DNA of 64,000 bases from Streptomyces sp. S.PB5 (GCF_030403745.1 NZ_JAQMWP010000001.1:496001-560000), one strand, 5' to 3'. Positions 51,350-60,851 are shown, counted from the first letter of the stretch. Made by a program: numbers and translations. Notes: generated by a model not told the origin, from the sequence alone.

Positions 51350-52423
51350 CTACTGCTCGCCCAGCGTCACATCCACCGTCTTCTCCGCCCCGTCCCGCGT
51401 GTACGTCACCGTCACCTTGTCGCCCGGCGCGTCCGCCGCCAGCGCCTCGGAGAGAGAAGTGACCGTCGTGATGTCGGTGTCCCCGAGCCGGGTGATGATG
51501 TCCCCCGCCTCGATACCGGCCTTGTCCGCGGCCCCGCCGTCCTTGACCTCGACGACCGCGACCCCGGCGGCCCGGTAGCTGTCGTCCACGACCGTACGGG
51601 CGGTGATGCCGAGCGCGGCCCGCCCGGAGTCGGTCACCCTGCCGTCTTTGATGATCTGGTCGGCGACGGTCTTCACCATGGACGACGGGATCGCGAACCC
51701 GATGCCCGGCGCCGCGCTGTCGCCCAGGCCGGGGTCGGTCGCGGCGAGGGTCGGGATGCCGATGACCTGCCCGTCGAGGTTGACGAGGGCGCCGCCGCTG
51801 TTGCCGGGGTTGATGGCCGCGGAGGTCTGCACCATGTTGGCGATGGTGGCCCCCGTACCACCGCCGGCGGGGCCCTCCGTGACGGTCCGTCCCGTCGCCG
51901 AGACAATGCCCTGGGTCACGCTGGAGGACAGCCCGAGCGGCGAGCCCATCGCCAGCACGATCTGCCCGACCTCGACCTTGGAGGAGTCTGCGAAGGCCGC
52001 CGCCCGCAGTCCGTCCGGCACCTGGTCCAGCTTGATGACGGCGAGGTCCTGCTCGGGGTAGGCGTAGACGAGCTTCGCGGTGAGCGCGGTCTCGCTGTTC
52101 GCGGTCGTCACCTGGAACGTCTTCTCGTCACCGACGACATGCGCGTTGGTGACGATGTGCCCCTTGTCGTCGTAGACCACCCCGGACCCCAGGTCACTGC
52201 TGGCCTCGATCTGCACGACCGACGGCAGGACCTCCTTGATGACCTTCGTGTAGTCGTCCTGGAGGTCGCCCGCTGCCATGGGGACGGCGGCCTGGGCGGT
52301 GGTGGAACCGGACTTCGACGAGGAGTCCTCCGAGCACGCGGACAGCAGCGCGAGCGAGCACGCGAGCGCGGCGACGGGCACGGCGAGACGGAGGGCACGG
52401 GCACGGGTGCGGGAAGCGTCCAT
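51350..52423 (-). CDS. HtrA/DegP-type secreted lipoprotein serine protease with PDZ domain
   Basis: 357 residues. The lipobox LLSAC gives Cys30 as the membrane anchor. The trypsin-like domain has His95 (VTNAHVVG), Asp126 (EQDLAVIKL) and Ser209 (NPGNSGGALV). One PDZ domain follows at about 265-350 (GVAVVEVKDGGAADKAGIEA, GDIITRLGD). HtrA enzymes degrade or refold misfolded envelope proteins. With HtpX, MarP-type and Psp genes it adds to the envelope-stress set of this region. All catalytic residues are intact. Confidence 0.93.
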   Translation of the reverse strand: MDASRTRARALRLAVPVAALACSLALLSACSEDSSSKSGSTTAQAAVPMAAGDLQDDYTKVIKEVLPSVVQIEASSDLGSGVVYDDKGHIVTNAHVVGDEKTFQVTTANSETALTAKLVYAYPEQDLAVIKLDQVPDGLRAAAFADSSKVEVGQIVLAMGSPLGLSSSVTQGIVSATGRTVTEGPAGGGTGATIANMVQTSAAINPGNSGGALVNLDGQVIGIPTLAATDPGLGDSAAPGIGFAIPSSMVKTVADQIIKDGRVTDSGRAALGITARTVVDDSYRAAGVAVVEVKDGGAADKAGIEAGDIITRLGDTDITTVTSLSEALAADAPGDKVTVTYTRDGAEKTVDVTLGEQ

Positions 52424-52505
52424 GCCCCGAGTCTCTCCACGGGGTGAATGTCCGGCTTGTGCTGCTCACCCGAACGAGGGCACCCGAGCCCAGGGACCCG
52501 TACCG

Positions 52506-53294
52506 TCAGCCCCGCACCCCGCACAGATGCAGCAGCGCCGCGACCTGCCGATAGGGATCCGTCCGCCCGGCCCGCTCCTCGCAGGCCAGCAGCGTCTCCA
52601 GGTCGTCAGGGATCTCCGCGTCGTCCGCGGCGGTGTCGGTGAACACCCGCACCCCGTACCAGGCGTGCAGCGGCGCCCCGATCCCGGCCAGCGTCGCGGT
52701 GAGCGTCTCCAGCCGGTCGGCCCGTACGTCCATTCCGAGCCGGTTGGTGTACGAGACGGTGTCGAAGCCGCCGAGCGCACCGGTCCAGTCCCCGGCGAGC
52801 CCCGGCCGCATGGCCAGCGCGTCGCCGTTCCGCACGAGCAGCGAGACCAGCCCGCCCGGGGCCAGCATCCGCCCCAGCCCGGCCAGCAGGGCGTCCGGCT
52901 CCTCGACGTACATGAGCACGCCATGGCAGAGCACGACATCGAAGCTGCCCGGCAGGAAGTGCACGCCGGTGTCGCGGCCGTCGCTCTGGACGAGCCGCAC
53001 CCGTTCCCGGATGCCCTCGGGTTCCGCGGCGAGGGCCTCGCGCGCGGCGGAGATCATCGCCGCGTCCTGCTCGACCCCGGTCACCTGGTGACCGGCCCGG
53101 GCCAGGCGCAGCGCCTGGGTGCCCTGTCCCATCCCGACGTCGAGCACACGCAACCGCTGCCCGACCGGAAAGCGCCCGGCTATCTGTTCGTCCAGCTGGC
53201 GGGCCACCAGCTCCTGTCGTACGACATCCCGCAGCCCGCCCAGCTTGCTCAGCCAGGCATCCGCCGCGCCCCCGGTGAACGGCGTAGTGCTCAG
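52506..53294 (-). CDS. Class I SAM-dependent methyltransferase with a probable CTG start
   Basis: 262 residues if translation begins at the CTG at 53294. This codon overlaps the upstream DUF3043 stop as CTGA and has GGAGAG 5 nt before it; no ATG or GTG gives the full N-terminal helix. The frame is open to 53480 but that part is antisense-like Arg/Pro sequence. The SAM site RVLDVGMGQGTQALRLARAG, acidic VTGVEQD, SFDVVLCHGVLMYVEEPD and APGGLVSLLVRN follow the methyltransferase order (CmoA/UbiE-like). The substrate is unknown. Confidence 0.75.
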   Translation of the reverse strand: MSTTPFTGGAADAWLSKLGGLRDVVRQELVARQLDEQIAGRFPVGQRLRVLDVGMGQGTQALRLARAGHQVTGVEQDAAMISAAREALAAEPEGIRERVRLVQSDGRDTGVHFLPGSFDVVLCHGVLMYVEEPDALLAGLGRMLAPGGLVSLLVRNGDALAMRPGLAGDWTGALGGFDTVSYTNRLGMDVRADRLETLTATLAGIGAPLHAWYGVRVFTDTAADDAEIPDDLETLLACEERAGRTDPYRQVAALLHLCGVRG

Positions 53295-53890
53295 GGCCGC
53301 TCTCCGCGCTTGACCTGCGGCTTGGGCAGCCGGAGCCGACGCATCTGGAGGGAGCGCATGAGGGCGTAGGCGACCGCGCCCTTGCGGGACTGGTCGGGGA
53401 AGCGCTCGCCCAGCCGCTTGCGCAGGCGGAAGCCCGTGAGGACCGAGTCCAGCACGATCATGACGATCACGACGAGCCACAGCAGCAGCGCGATGTTCTG
53501 CAGCGAGGCCACCCGCACCATGCTCAGCACGAGGATGATCACGGCCATCGGCAGGAAGAACTCCGCCACGTTGAACCGCGAGTCGATGAAGTCGCGCGCG
53601 AACTTGCGGACCGGGCCCTTGTCACGGGCGGGCAGATACCGCTCGTCGCCGCCGGCCAGCGCCTGGCGCTGCTTCTCCAGCGCGGCGCGGCGCTCGTCGC
53701 GCTGCCGCTTGGCGGCTTCCTTGCGCGTCATCGACGTATTGGCCACGCTGCGGCGCTGCGACTGGGCCTCGCTCCGCTTGGGAGTGGGGCGGCCCTTCTT
53801 GGCCTCGGGGTGGCGGGTCTGCATGGAGTCGGTCACCGGCGCCTTGTCGGCGGGGGCCTTCTCGTCCTTGGTGGCACGGCTACGGAACAC
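53291..53890 (-). CDS. DUF3043 family membrane protein
   Basis: 199 residues from the GTG at 53890 (VFRSRATKDEKAPADKAPV); the frame stays open to 53965, so the start is not certain. The first 110 residues are highly basic and hydrophilic (KKGRPTPKRSEAQSQRR, TRKEAAKRQRDERRAALEKQ). Two membrane helices follow (VAEFFLPMAVIILVLSMVRV, IALLLWLVVIVMIVLDSVL), then RLGERFPDQSRKGAVAYALM and a basic end. This is the actinobacterial DUF3043 layout; function unknown. It is coupled to the downstream methyltransferase by a 4-nt overlap and diverges from pspA. Confidence 0.85.
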   Translation of the reverse strand: MFRSRATKDEKAPADKAPVTDSMQTRHPEAKKGRPTPKRSEAQSQRRSVANTSMTRKEAAKRQRDERRAALEKQRQALAGGDERYLPARDKGPVRKFARDFIDSRFNVAEFFLPMAVIILVLSMVRVASLQNIALLLWLVVIVMIVLDSVLTGFRLRKRLGERFPDQSRKGAVAYALMRSLQMRRLRLPKPQVKRGERP

Positions 53891-54170
53891 AAAACCCAAG
53901 GGTAAGGGGTGCCCGGGGTTGGACCCCAGCCCGGTGGGGAACGATCCGGCAACGCCAGTCGTCATGTAGGGGACGTAAGGGGACGGCCGGTGACCTACTG
54001 CTCACCCTGAAGGTCACCTACTCCCTACGCCGGAGCAAGGCCTTGGCCAGTCGTCCTTGGGGAGGAGCGCATCCGCCCCGGAACAGTGCGTCAATGGATG
54101 CAGGGCCCGTACTGTGGGTTCTGTCGCAGAGCTGGAGCTGGACTCGGTCAGAAGGGGGCGCGCGAAGCCC

Positions 54171-54971
54171 ATGAGCGGTGTCATGAAGCGTATGGGGATG
54201 ATCTTCCGCGCGAAGGCGAACAAGGCCCTTGACCGGGCCGAGGACCCGCGCGAGACCCTCGATTACTCGTACCAGAAGCAGCTGGAGCTGCTCCAGAAGG
54301 TGCGCCGCGGCGTGGCCGATGTGGCCACGTCCCGCAAGCGCCTGGAACTCCAGCTCAACCAACTCCAGAACCAGTCGTCCAAGCTGGAGGACCAGGGCCG
54401 CAAGGCGCTCGCGCTGGGCCGTGAGGACCTGGCCCGCGAGGCGCTCTCCCGCCGCGCCGCCCTCCAGCAGCAGGTGACGGACCTCGAGACGCAGCACGCG
54501 ACGCTCCAGGGCGAGGAGGAGAAGCTCACCCTGGCGGCCCAGCGCCTGCAGGCGAAGGTCGACGCCTTCCGCACCAAGAAGGAGACCATCAAGGCCACCT
54601 ACACCGCGGCCCAGGCCCAGACCCGGATCGGCGAGGCCTTCTCCGGCATCTCCGAGGAGATGGGCGACGTCGGCATGGCCATCCAGCGTGCCGAGGACAA
54701 GACGGCGCAGCTCCAGGCGAGGGCGGGCGCGATCGACGAGCTCCTCGCCTCCGGGGCCCTCGACGACCAGTCCGGCATGCACAAGGACGACATCCAGGCC
54801 GAGCTGGATCGCCTCTCGGGTGGTACGGATGTAGAGCTGGAACTGCAGCGCATGAAGGCGGAGCTGGCGGGTGGGCCGTCCGGTGGCCAGCAGGCCATCG
54901 AGGGCGGTTCGGGCGCACAGTCGCAGTCCCAGCAGCAGCCGCAGGACACCCCGCGCTTCGACAAGCAGTAG
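54171..54971 (+). CDS. pspA: PspA/IM30 family membrane-stress protein
   Basis: 266 residues, starting MSGVMKRMGMIFRAKANKAL with the usual DRAEDPRETLDYSYQKQLEL. Nearly the whole chain is a long coiled coil (residues about 25-190), as in the ESCRT-III-like PspA fold. A Gln/Ser/Gly-rich tail (QSQSQQQPQDT) follows. PspA binds and stabilises the inner face of the cytoplasmic membrane under stress. pspAA starts 23 nt downstream, and the partner pair htpX-pspAB is at 6.5-8 kb. Confidence 0.95.
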   Translation: MSGVMKRMGMIFRAKANKALDRAEDPRETLDYSYQKQLELLQKVRRGVADVATSRKRLELQLNQLQNQSSKLEDQGRKALALGREDLAREALSRRAALQQQVTDLETQHATLQGEEEKLTLAAQRLQAKVDAFRTKKETIKATYTAAQAQTRIGEAFSGISEEMGDVGMAIQRAEDKTAQLQARAGAIDELLASGALDDQSGMHKDDIQAELDRLSGGTDVELELQRMKAELAGGPSGGQQAIEGGSGAQSQSQQQPQDTPRFDKQ

Positions 54972-54994
54972 GGCCCACGCCTTAGGAGGGCGAC

Positions 54995-55273
54995 ATGATC
55001 GTCAGGATCATGGGGGAGGGGCAGGTGAGGCTGGCCGACAGCCACCTCACCGAGCTGGACAAGCTGGACGACGAGCTGTTGGCCGAGATGGAGAACGGCG
55101 ACGGCCCAGGCTTCCGCCGCACCTTCGACGCCCTCCTGGCCAAGGTCCGAGAACTGGGCGACCCACTGCCGGACGACGCCCTCGAACCCTCGGACCTGAT
55201 CCTCCCGGCCCCGGACGCAACGCTGGAACAGGTCCGGGACATGCTGAGCGACGACGGCTTGATCCCGGGCTGA
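54995..55273 (+). CDS. pspAA: PspA-associated protein PspAA
   Basis: 92 residues from an ATG with AGGAGGG before it. The start MIVRIMGEGQVRLADSHLTE and end EQVRDMLSDDGLIPG match the actinobacterial PspAA family found directly after pspA. It is a small acidic, mostly helical, soluble protein. It probably works with PspA at the membrane; its mechanism is not known. Gene spacing shows co-transcription with pspA. Confidence 0.88.
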   Translation: MIVRIMGEGQVRLADSHLTELDKLDDELLAEMENGDGPGFRRTFDALLAKVRELGDPLPDDALEPSDLILPAPDATLEQVRDMLSDDGLIPG

Positions 55274-55319
55274 GTGACTAAGCCCGTCGGCGGTCACTTC
55301 TTGACGCAGGCCCAGGAAC

Positions 55320-55415
55320 TCAGCCCGTCCGGCGTTTGAGGACGAGGCCCCTTAAGGGCCGACAGCGGGGGTCTGGGGGCGGCAGCCCCCAGCAGGGGGC
55401 ACCGGAAGCGCCGGG
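55320..55415. repeat. Interspersed repeat between pspAA and the histidine kinase gene
   Basis: The stretch runs CAGCCCGTCCGGCGTTTGAG, GACGAGGCCCCTTAAGGGCC and GACAGCGGGGGTCTGGGGGC, then GGCAGCCCCCAGCAGGGGGC. It can form several GC hairpins (GGCCCCTTAAGGGCC; GGGGGC/GCCCCC). I recall near-identical sequences in many Streptomyces intergenic regions, usually at gene ends. It may act as a terminator here. Confidence 0.75.
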
Positions 55416-55484
55416 CAACCGCACAGGAAACCTACAGGTGACCCCCGTTCCAAGCCCCGCAGGGCACCCGTACCGTTGGCAGAC

Positions 55485-56705
55485 GTGAGCACCCTCGACC
55501 GCGTCCGGCACCAGCTGAAGGCGCACCCCATGGCGCTGGACGCCCTGCTCGCGGCCGGCGTCCTCGGCTGCATGGTGGCCGGCTCGTTCGTGGACCCGCG
55601 GGGACCGGACGGCGTCACCTGGGGCTTCCGTACGCCGGCCCCGCTCAGCCTGGTCCTCATCGGACTCAGCGCCGCCGCTCTGGTCTTCCGACGCCGCGCC
55701 CCGATGACGGTGCTCGCCCTCACTGGCTCCTTCTCGATCGTCGAGTGCGTCACCGGGGACCCCCGCGCCCCCGTCGCCATGGCCGCGGTGATCGCCCTCT
55801 ACACCGTCGCCTCCACCACCGACCGCCCCACCACCTGGCGCGTCGGCCTGCTGACGATGACCGTCCTCACCGCCGCCGCCATGCTCGGCGGCCCCCTGCC
55901 CTGGTACGCCCAGGAGAACCTCGGCATCTTCGCCTGGACCGGCATCGGCGCCACCGCGGGCGACGCGGTCCGCAGCCGCCGGGCCTTCGTGCAGGCCATC
56001 CAGGACCGCGCCGAGAAAGCCGAACGCACCCGCGAGGAGGAGGCCCGCCGCCGGGTCGCCGAGGAGCGGCTGCGGATCGCCCGTGATCTGCACGACGTGG
56101 TCGCCCACCACATCGCCCTGGTCAACGTCCAGGCGGGAGTGGCCGCGCATGTCATGGACAAGCGGCCCGACCAGGCCAAGGAGGCCCTGTCCCACGTACG
56201 TGAGGCCAGCCGCTCCGCGCTCAACGAACTCCGCGCCACCGTCGGTCTGCTCAGACAGTCCGGCGACCCCGAGGCACCGACCGAGCCCGCCCCGGGCCTG
56301 AACCGCCTCGACGAACTCGTCGGCACCTTCCGCAGCGCCGGACTCCATGTCGAGGTTGCCCGCGCCGACGCCGGCACCGAACTCCCCGCCGCCGTCGACC
56401 TGGCCGCCTACCGCGTCATCCAGGAAGGCCTCACCAACGTTCAGAAGCACGCCGGTACGGAGGCGAAAGCCGAGGTCAGCGTCGTCCGGGTGGGTCCGAA
56501 CATCGAGATCACCGTCCTCGACAACGGCGCGGGGAAGGATGACGACCCCGAGAACGGCGGCGGCCACGGCCTCCTCGGCATGCGGGAACGCGTCACCGCC
56601 CTGCGCGGCACTCTCACCACCGGTCCCCGCTACGGCGGCGGGTTCCGCGTCCATGCGATCCTGCCGGTCAAGACCCGCAGCCGCGCCGCCGACGACGCCG
56701 TATGA
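55485..56705 (+). CDS. Two-component sensor histidine kinase, NarL/DesK-like
   Basis: 406 residues from the GTG at 55485; a TTG three codons earlier is less likely. The N-terminal half has about five membrane helices with short loops, so the signal is sensed in or at the membrane. A short coiled coil (AEKAERTREEEARRRVAEER) leads to the HisKA_3 phosphoacceptor RIARDLHDVVAHHIALV (His203) and the ATPase part QEGLTNVQKHAG (N box), DNGAG (G1) and GGHGLLGMRERV (G2). The cognate regulator gene starts 107 nt downstream. Confidence 0.93.
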   Translation: MSTLDRVRHQLKAHPMALDALLAAGVLGCMVAGSFVDPRGPDGVTWGFRTPAPLSLVLIGLSAAALVFRRRAPMTVLALTGSFSIVECVTGDPRAPVAMAAVIALYTVASTTDRPTTWRVGLLTMTVLTAAAMLGGPLPWYAQENLGIFAWTGIGATAGDAVRSRRAFVQAIQDRAEKAERTREEEARRRVAEERLRIARDLHDVVAHHIALVNVQAGVAAHVMDKRPDQAKEALSHVREASRSALNELRATVGLLRQSGDPEAPTEPAPGLNRLDELVGTFRSAGLHVEVARADAGTELPAAVDLAAYRVIQEGLTNVQKHAGTEAKAEVSVVRVGPNIEITVLDNGAGKDDDPENGGGHGLLGMRERVTALRGTLTTGPRYGGGFRVHAILPVKTRSRAADDAV

Positions 56706-56812
56706 CCCCCGATGACCCCCGTATGACGAGGCCGTGGAACTCCCGCGCACCCCGCGGCAGTTGTCGTGACACCAAGCCGTAGCAGCGAACCCCCTGCCGC
56801 AGAGGACCCCGT

Positions 56813-57496
56813 ATGACCATCCGCGTCCTGCTCGCCGACGACCAGGCCCTGCTCCGCAGTGCCTTCCGGGTGCTCGTCGACTCCGAGCCCGACATGGAGG
56901 TCGTGGGCGAGGCGTCCGACGGCGCGGAGGCGGTGCGGCTGGCCCGGCAGGAGCGCGCCGACGTCGTGCTGATGGACATCCGGATGCCCGGCACCGACGG
57001 TCTCGCCGCGACCCGGATGATCAGCGAGGACCCGTCGCTGGCCCATGTCCGGGTGGTCATCCTGACGACCTTCGAGGTCGACGACTACGTCGTGCAGTCG
57101 CTGCGCGCCGGCGCCTCGGGGTTCCTCGGCAAGGGCAGCGAACCCGACGAGCTGCTCAGCGCCATCCGGATCGCGGCGGGCGGCGAGGCGCTGCTCTCCC
57201 CGGCCGCCACCAAGGGCCTGATCGCCCGCTTCCTCGCCCAGGGCGACGGGGCGGAGGAGGCCGCCGACCCGGCCCGCACCGCCCGCCTCGACGCCCTCAC
57301 CGTCCGGGAGCGCGAGGTCCTCGTCCAGGTCGCCGGCGGGCACTCCAACGACGAGATCGCCGAACGGCTCGAAGTCAGCCCGCTCACCGTGAAGACGCAC
57401 GTCAACCGGGCCATGGCCAAGCTGGGCGCCCGGGACCGGGCACAGCTCGTGGTGATCGCGTACGAGTCGGGGCTGGTACGTCCAAGGGTGGACTGA
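56813..57496 (+). CDS. LuxR/NarL-type response regulator
   Basis: 227 residues. The receiver domain has the acidic pocket (LLADDQALLRSAFRVLV), phosphoacceptor Asp55 (VVLMDIRMPG), Thr (VILTTFEVDDYV) and Lys (GFLGKGSEPDEL). The C-terminal LuxR helix-turn-helix is LTVREREVLVQVAGGHSNDE followed by EIAERLEVSPLTVKTHVNRA. It pairs with the kinase just upstream. Its targets are unknown; the downstream RND transporter, 135 nt away on the same strand, is the obvious positional candidate. Confidence 0.94.
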   Translation: MTIRVLLADDQALLRSAFRVLVDSEPDMEVVGEASDGAEAVRLARQERADVVLMDIRMPGTDGLAATRMISEDPSLAHVRVVILTTFEVDDYVVQSLRAGASGFLGKGSEPDELLSAIRIAAGGEALLSPAATKGLIARFLAQGDGAEEAADPARTARLDALTVREREVLVQVAGGHSNDEIAERLEVSPLTVKTHVNRAMAKLGARDRAQLVVIAYESGLVRPRVD

Positions 57497-57631
57497 ACTC
57501 CACCCGGGCGTACTGCGGCCGGAGTATGCGCCGGATGAGGAATTGGACCTGGGGGCTACGAAACACCCGCCCCACAGGACACAGGGTGTAGGGGCCGCTT
57601 CTGCCGCTCACAGAATTGAGATCCCTGACCC

Positions 57632-60600
57632 ATGTCCTGGCTGTCGAGATTCAGCCTCGCGCAACGTGCCCTCATAGGCCTGATGTCGATCATCGCGCTC
57701 GCCTTCGGAGCGATCGCGATTCCCCAGCTCAAGCAGCAGCTGCTGCCCTCCATCGAACTGCCGATGGTGTCCGTGCTCGCCCCCTACCAGGGCGCCTCCC
57801 CGGACGTCGTCGAGAAGCAGGTCGTCGAGCCCATCGAGAACAGCCTCGAAGCCGTCGACGGCATCGAGGGCGTCACCTCCACGGCCAGTGAGGGCAACGC
57901 CCTGATCATGGCGTCCTTCGACTACGGCCCCGACACCAAGCAGCTCGTCGCCGACGTCCAGCAGGCCGTCAACCGGGCCCGCGCCCAGCTCCCGGACGAC
58001 GTCGACCCGCAGGTCGTCGCCGGTTCCACCGACGACATGCCGACCGTCGTGCTCGCCGTCACCTCCGACAAGGACCAGCAGGCCCTCGCCGACCAGCTCG
58101 ACAAGACGATCGTCCCGGACCTGGAGTCCATCGACGGCGTCGGCCAGGTCACCGTCGACGGCGTCCGTGACCTCCAGGTCACCGTCACCCCGGACGACGC
58201 GAAGCTCGCGAAGGCGGGCCTGACCTCGGCCGCCCTCGCGCAGGCCCTCCAGGCGGGCGGCGCGACCGTCCCCGCCGGTTCCTTCGACGAGGCCGGCGCC
58301 AACCGCACCGTCCAGGTCGGCGGCGGCTTCACCTCGGTCGGGCAGATCCAGGACCTGATGGTCACCGGCGAACCCGGACGCAAGCCCGTACGCCTCGCCG
58401 ACGTGGCCACGGTCAGGCAGGAGCAGGCCCCGGCCGACTCCATCACCCGCACCGACGGCAGGCCCAGCCTCGCCGTGATGGTGACGATGGACCAGGACGG
58501 CAGCGCGGTCTCCATCTCGAACGCGGTCGAGGACAAGCTCGCCGACATGCAGAAGGACCTGGGCTCCGACGCGACCGTCACGGTCGTCAGCGACCAGGGC
58601 CCGGCGGTCGCCAAGGCCATCGAGGGCCTGACCACCGAGGGCGCGCTCGGTCTGCTCTTCGCGGTCCTGGTGATCCTGGTCTTCCTGGCGTCGGTCCGCT
58701 CCACCCTCGTCACGGCGGTGTCGATCCCGCTGTCCGTGGTCCTCGCGCTGATCGTGCTGTGGACCCGCGACCTCTCCCTCAACATGCTGACGCTGGGCGC
58801 GCTCACCATCGCCATCGGCCGGGTCGTCGACGACTCGATCGTGGTCCTGGAGAACATCAAGCGCCACCTCGGCTACGGCGAGGAGCGCCAGGAGGCCATC
58901 CTCAAGGCGGTCCGCGAGGTCGCCGGAGCGGTCACCTCCTCGACCCTCACCACGGTCGCCGTCTTCCTGCCGATCGGCCTGGTCGGCGGCATGGTGGGCG
59001 AGCTGTTCGGCTCCTTCAGCCTCACGGTCACGGCCGCCCTGCTGGCCTCGCTCCTCGTCTCCCTGACGGTCGTCCCGGTCCTGTCGTACTGGTTCCTGCG
59101 CGCCCCGAAGGGCACCCCCGAGGACGCCGAGGAAGCCCGCCGCCTCGCGGAGGAGAAGGAGGCGAAGAGCAGGCTCCAGCGCCTGTACGTCCCCGTCCTG
59201 CGGTTCGCGACCCGGCGCCGGCTGACCAGCGTGCTGATCGCGGTCGTCATCCTCGTCGGCACGTTCGGCATGTCCGGTCTGCTCAAGACCAACTTCTTCG
59301 ACCAGGGCGAGCAGGAAGTCCTCACCGTCAAGCAGGAGTTGAAGCCCGGCACCAGCCTCGCGGCCACCGACGAGCAGGCGAAGAAGGTCGAGAAGCTCCT
59401 CGCCGGCACCAAGGGCGTCAAGGACTACCAGGTCACCATCGGCTCCTCCGGGTTCATGGCGGCCTTCGGCGGCGGCACCGACACCAACCAGGCCTCCTAC
59501 TCCGTGATGCTGGAGGACTCGGCGGCCTCGGACGACGTACAGGACCGCATCGAGGCCGGACTGAAGAAGCTCGACGGCATCGGTACGACGACCATCGCGG
59601 CCGGTGACGGCTTCGGCAGCCAGGACCTCAGCGTGGTCGTGAAGGCGGCCGACGCGGACGTCCTGCGCGAGGCGTCGGAGGAGGTCCGCAAGACGGTCGC
59701 CGGCCTGGACGACGTGACGGACGTGACCAGCGACCTGGCGCAGAGCGTGCCGCGCATCTCGGTGAAGGCCAACTCCAAGGCCGCCGCGGCCGGTTTCGAC
59801 GACCAGACCCTCGGCGCCGCCGTCACCCAGGCGGTCAAGGGCACCATGGCGGCCAAGGCGATCCTCGACGACACCGAGCGCGATGTCGTCATCAGGTCGG
59901 CGAGGCCGGCCCAGACGCTGAAGGAGCTGCAGGAACTGCCGCTCGGCCCGGTGAAGTTGGGTGACGTCGCCACCGTGAAGCTGGTGGACGGCCCGGTCTC
60001 GATGACCCGGATCGACGGCCAGCGCGCCGCCACCATCACCGCCAAGCCGACCGGCGACAACACGGGCGCGGTGAGCGCGGACCTCACGTCCGAGCTCGAC
60101 GCCCTGAAGCTCCCGGAGGGCGCCACGGCCTCGATCGGCGGAGTCACCTCGGACCAGGACAGCGCGTTCAAGAACCTGGGCCTGGCGATGCTCGCGGCGA
60201 TCGCGATCGTCTTCATGCTCCTGGTCGCGACCTTCCGTTCGCTGGTCCAGCCGCTGATCCTGCTCGTCTCGATCCCCTTCGCGGCGACGGGCGCGATCGG
60301 CCTGCTGATCATCACGGACACCCCGATGGGCGTCCCCGCGATGATCGGCATGCTGATGCTCATCGGCATCGTGGTGACCAACGCGATCGTGCTGATCGAC
60401 CTGATCAACCAGTACCGCAAGCAGGGCTGTTCGACGGTCGACGCGGTCATCGAGGGCGGCCGCCACCGGCTCCGCCCGATCCTGATGACGGCCCTGGCGA
60501 CGATCTTCGCCCTGCTCCCGATGGCCCTCGGGGTCACCGGCGAGGGCGGCTTCATCGCCCAGCCGCTCGCGGTGGTCGTGATCGGCGGCCTGATCACCTC

Positions 60601-60739
60601 GACCCTGCTGACCCTGCTCCTGGTCCCGACGCTCTACACGATGCTGGAGCTCCGCAAGGAGCGCCGCGCGAAGAAGCGGGCCCTGAAGCGGGAGAAGAAG
60701 GCGGAGGTACCGGCCCAGCCGGAACCCGCCGGCGTGTGA
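57632..60739 (+). CDS. RND superfamily efflux transporter (AcrB/SwrC-like)
   Basis: 1035 residues, the usual length for AcrB-type single-chain pumps. There is one helix at the N-terminus, a large extracytoplasmic domain (PYQGASPDVVEKQVVEPIEN), about six helices (ALGLLFAVLVILVFLASVRS; GALTIAIGRVVDDSIVVLEN with the proton-relay Asp pair), a second external domain and a second helix set (MIGMLMLIGIVVTNAIVLID, GRHRLRPILMTALATIFALL). Membrane fusion and outer-membrane partners are absent, as in other Gram-positive members such as SwrC. Substrate unknown; it may be drug, lipid or peptide export. Control by the adjacent two-component system is inferred. Confidence 0.93.
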   Translation: MSWLSRFSLAQRALIGLMSIIALAFGAIAIPQLKQQLLPSIELPMVSVLAPYQGASPDVVEKQVVEPIENSLEAVDGIEGVTSTASEGNALIMASFDYGPDTKQLVADVQQAVNRARAQLPDDVDPQVVAGSTDDMPTVVLAVTSDKDQQALADQLDKTIVPDLESIDGVGQVTVDGVRDLQVTVTPDDAKLAKAGLTSAALAQALQAGGATVPAGSFDEAGANRTVQVGGGFTSVGQIQDLMVTGEPGRKPVRLADVATVRQEQAPADSITRTDGRPSLAVMVTMDQDGSAVSISNAVEDKLADMQKDLGSDATVTVVSDQGPAVAKAIEGLTTEGALGLLFAVLVILVFLASVRSTLVTAVSIPLSVVLALIVLWTRDLSLNMLTLGALTIAIGRVVDDSIVVLENIKRHLGYGEERQEAILKAVREVAGAVTSSTLTTVAVFLPIGLVGGMVGELFGSFSLTVTAALLASLLVSLTVVPVLSYWFLRAPKGTPEDAEEARRLAEEKEAKSRLQRLYVPVLRFATRRRLTSVLIAVVILVGTFGMSGLLKTNFFDQGEQEVLTVKQELKPGTSLAATDEQAKKVEKLLAGTKGVKDYQVTIGSSGFMAAFGGGTDTNQASYSVMLEDSAASDDVQDRIEAGLKKLDGIGTTTIAAGDGFGSQDLSVVVKAADADVLREASEEVRKTVAGLDDVTDVTSDLAQSVPRISVKANSKAAAAGFDDQTLGAAVTQAVKGTMAAKAILDDTERDVVIRSARPAQTLKELQELPLGPVKLGDVATVKLVDGPVSMTRIDGQRAATITAKPTGDNTGAVSADLTSELDALKLPEGATASIGGVTSDQDSAFKNLGLAMLAAIAIVFMLLVATFRSLVQPLILLVSIPFAATGAIGLLIITDTPMGVPAMIGMLMLIGIVVTNAIVLIDLINQYRKQGCSTVDAVIEGGRHRLRPILMTALATIFALLPMALGVTGEGGFIAQPLAVVVIGGLITSTLLTLLLVPTLYTMLELRKERRAKKRALKREKKAEVPAQPEPAGV

Positions 60740-60745
60740 CGACGG

Positions 60746-60791
60746 CGACGGCCGGGTTCTGGATCTGCGACACTCCGGAACCCGGCCGTCG
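60746..60791 (+). terminator. Hairpin after the RND transporter gene
   Basis: A 14-bp perfect stem (60746-60759 with 60778-60791) and an 18-nt loop begins 7 nt after the stop codon, ahead of the kinase gene. Confidence 0.8.
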
Positions 60792-60851
60792 GCGTTTCCG
60801 CGTTATGTATCTTGTGGCTCGAACTGCTTTACGGTGAAGGGGATCCCGGTC

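Noticed and set aside
57608..60466. 952-codon open frame on the minus strand opposite the RND transporter
   Set aside because: It is the mirror of a strongly biased high-GC gene; the product is Arg/Asp/Gly/Val low-complexity text with no motif, while the plus strand gives a full RND pump.
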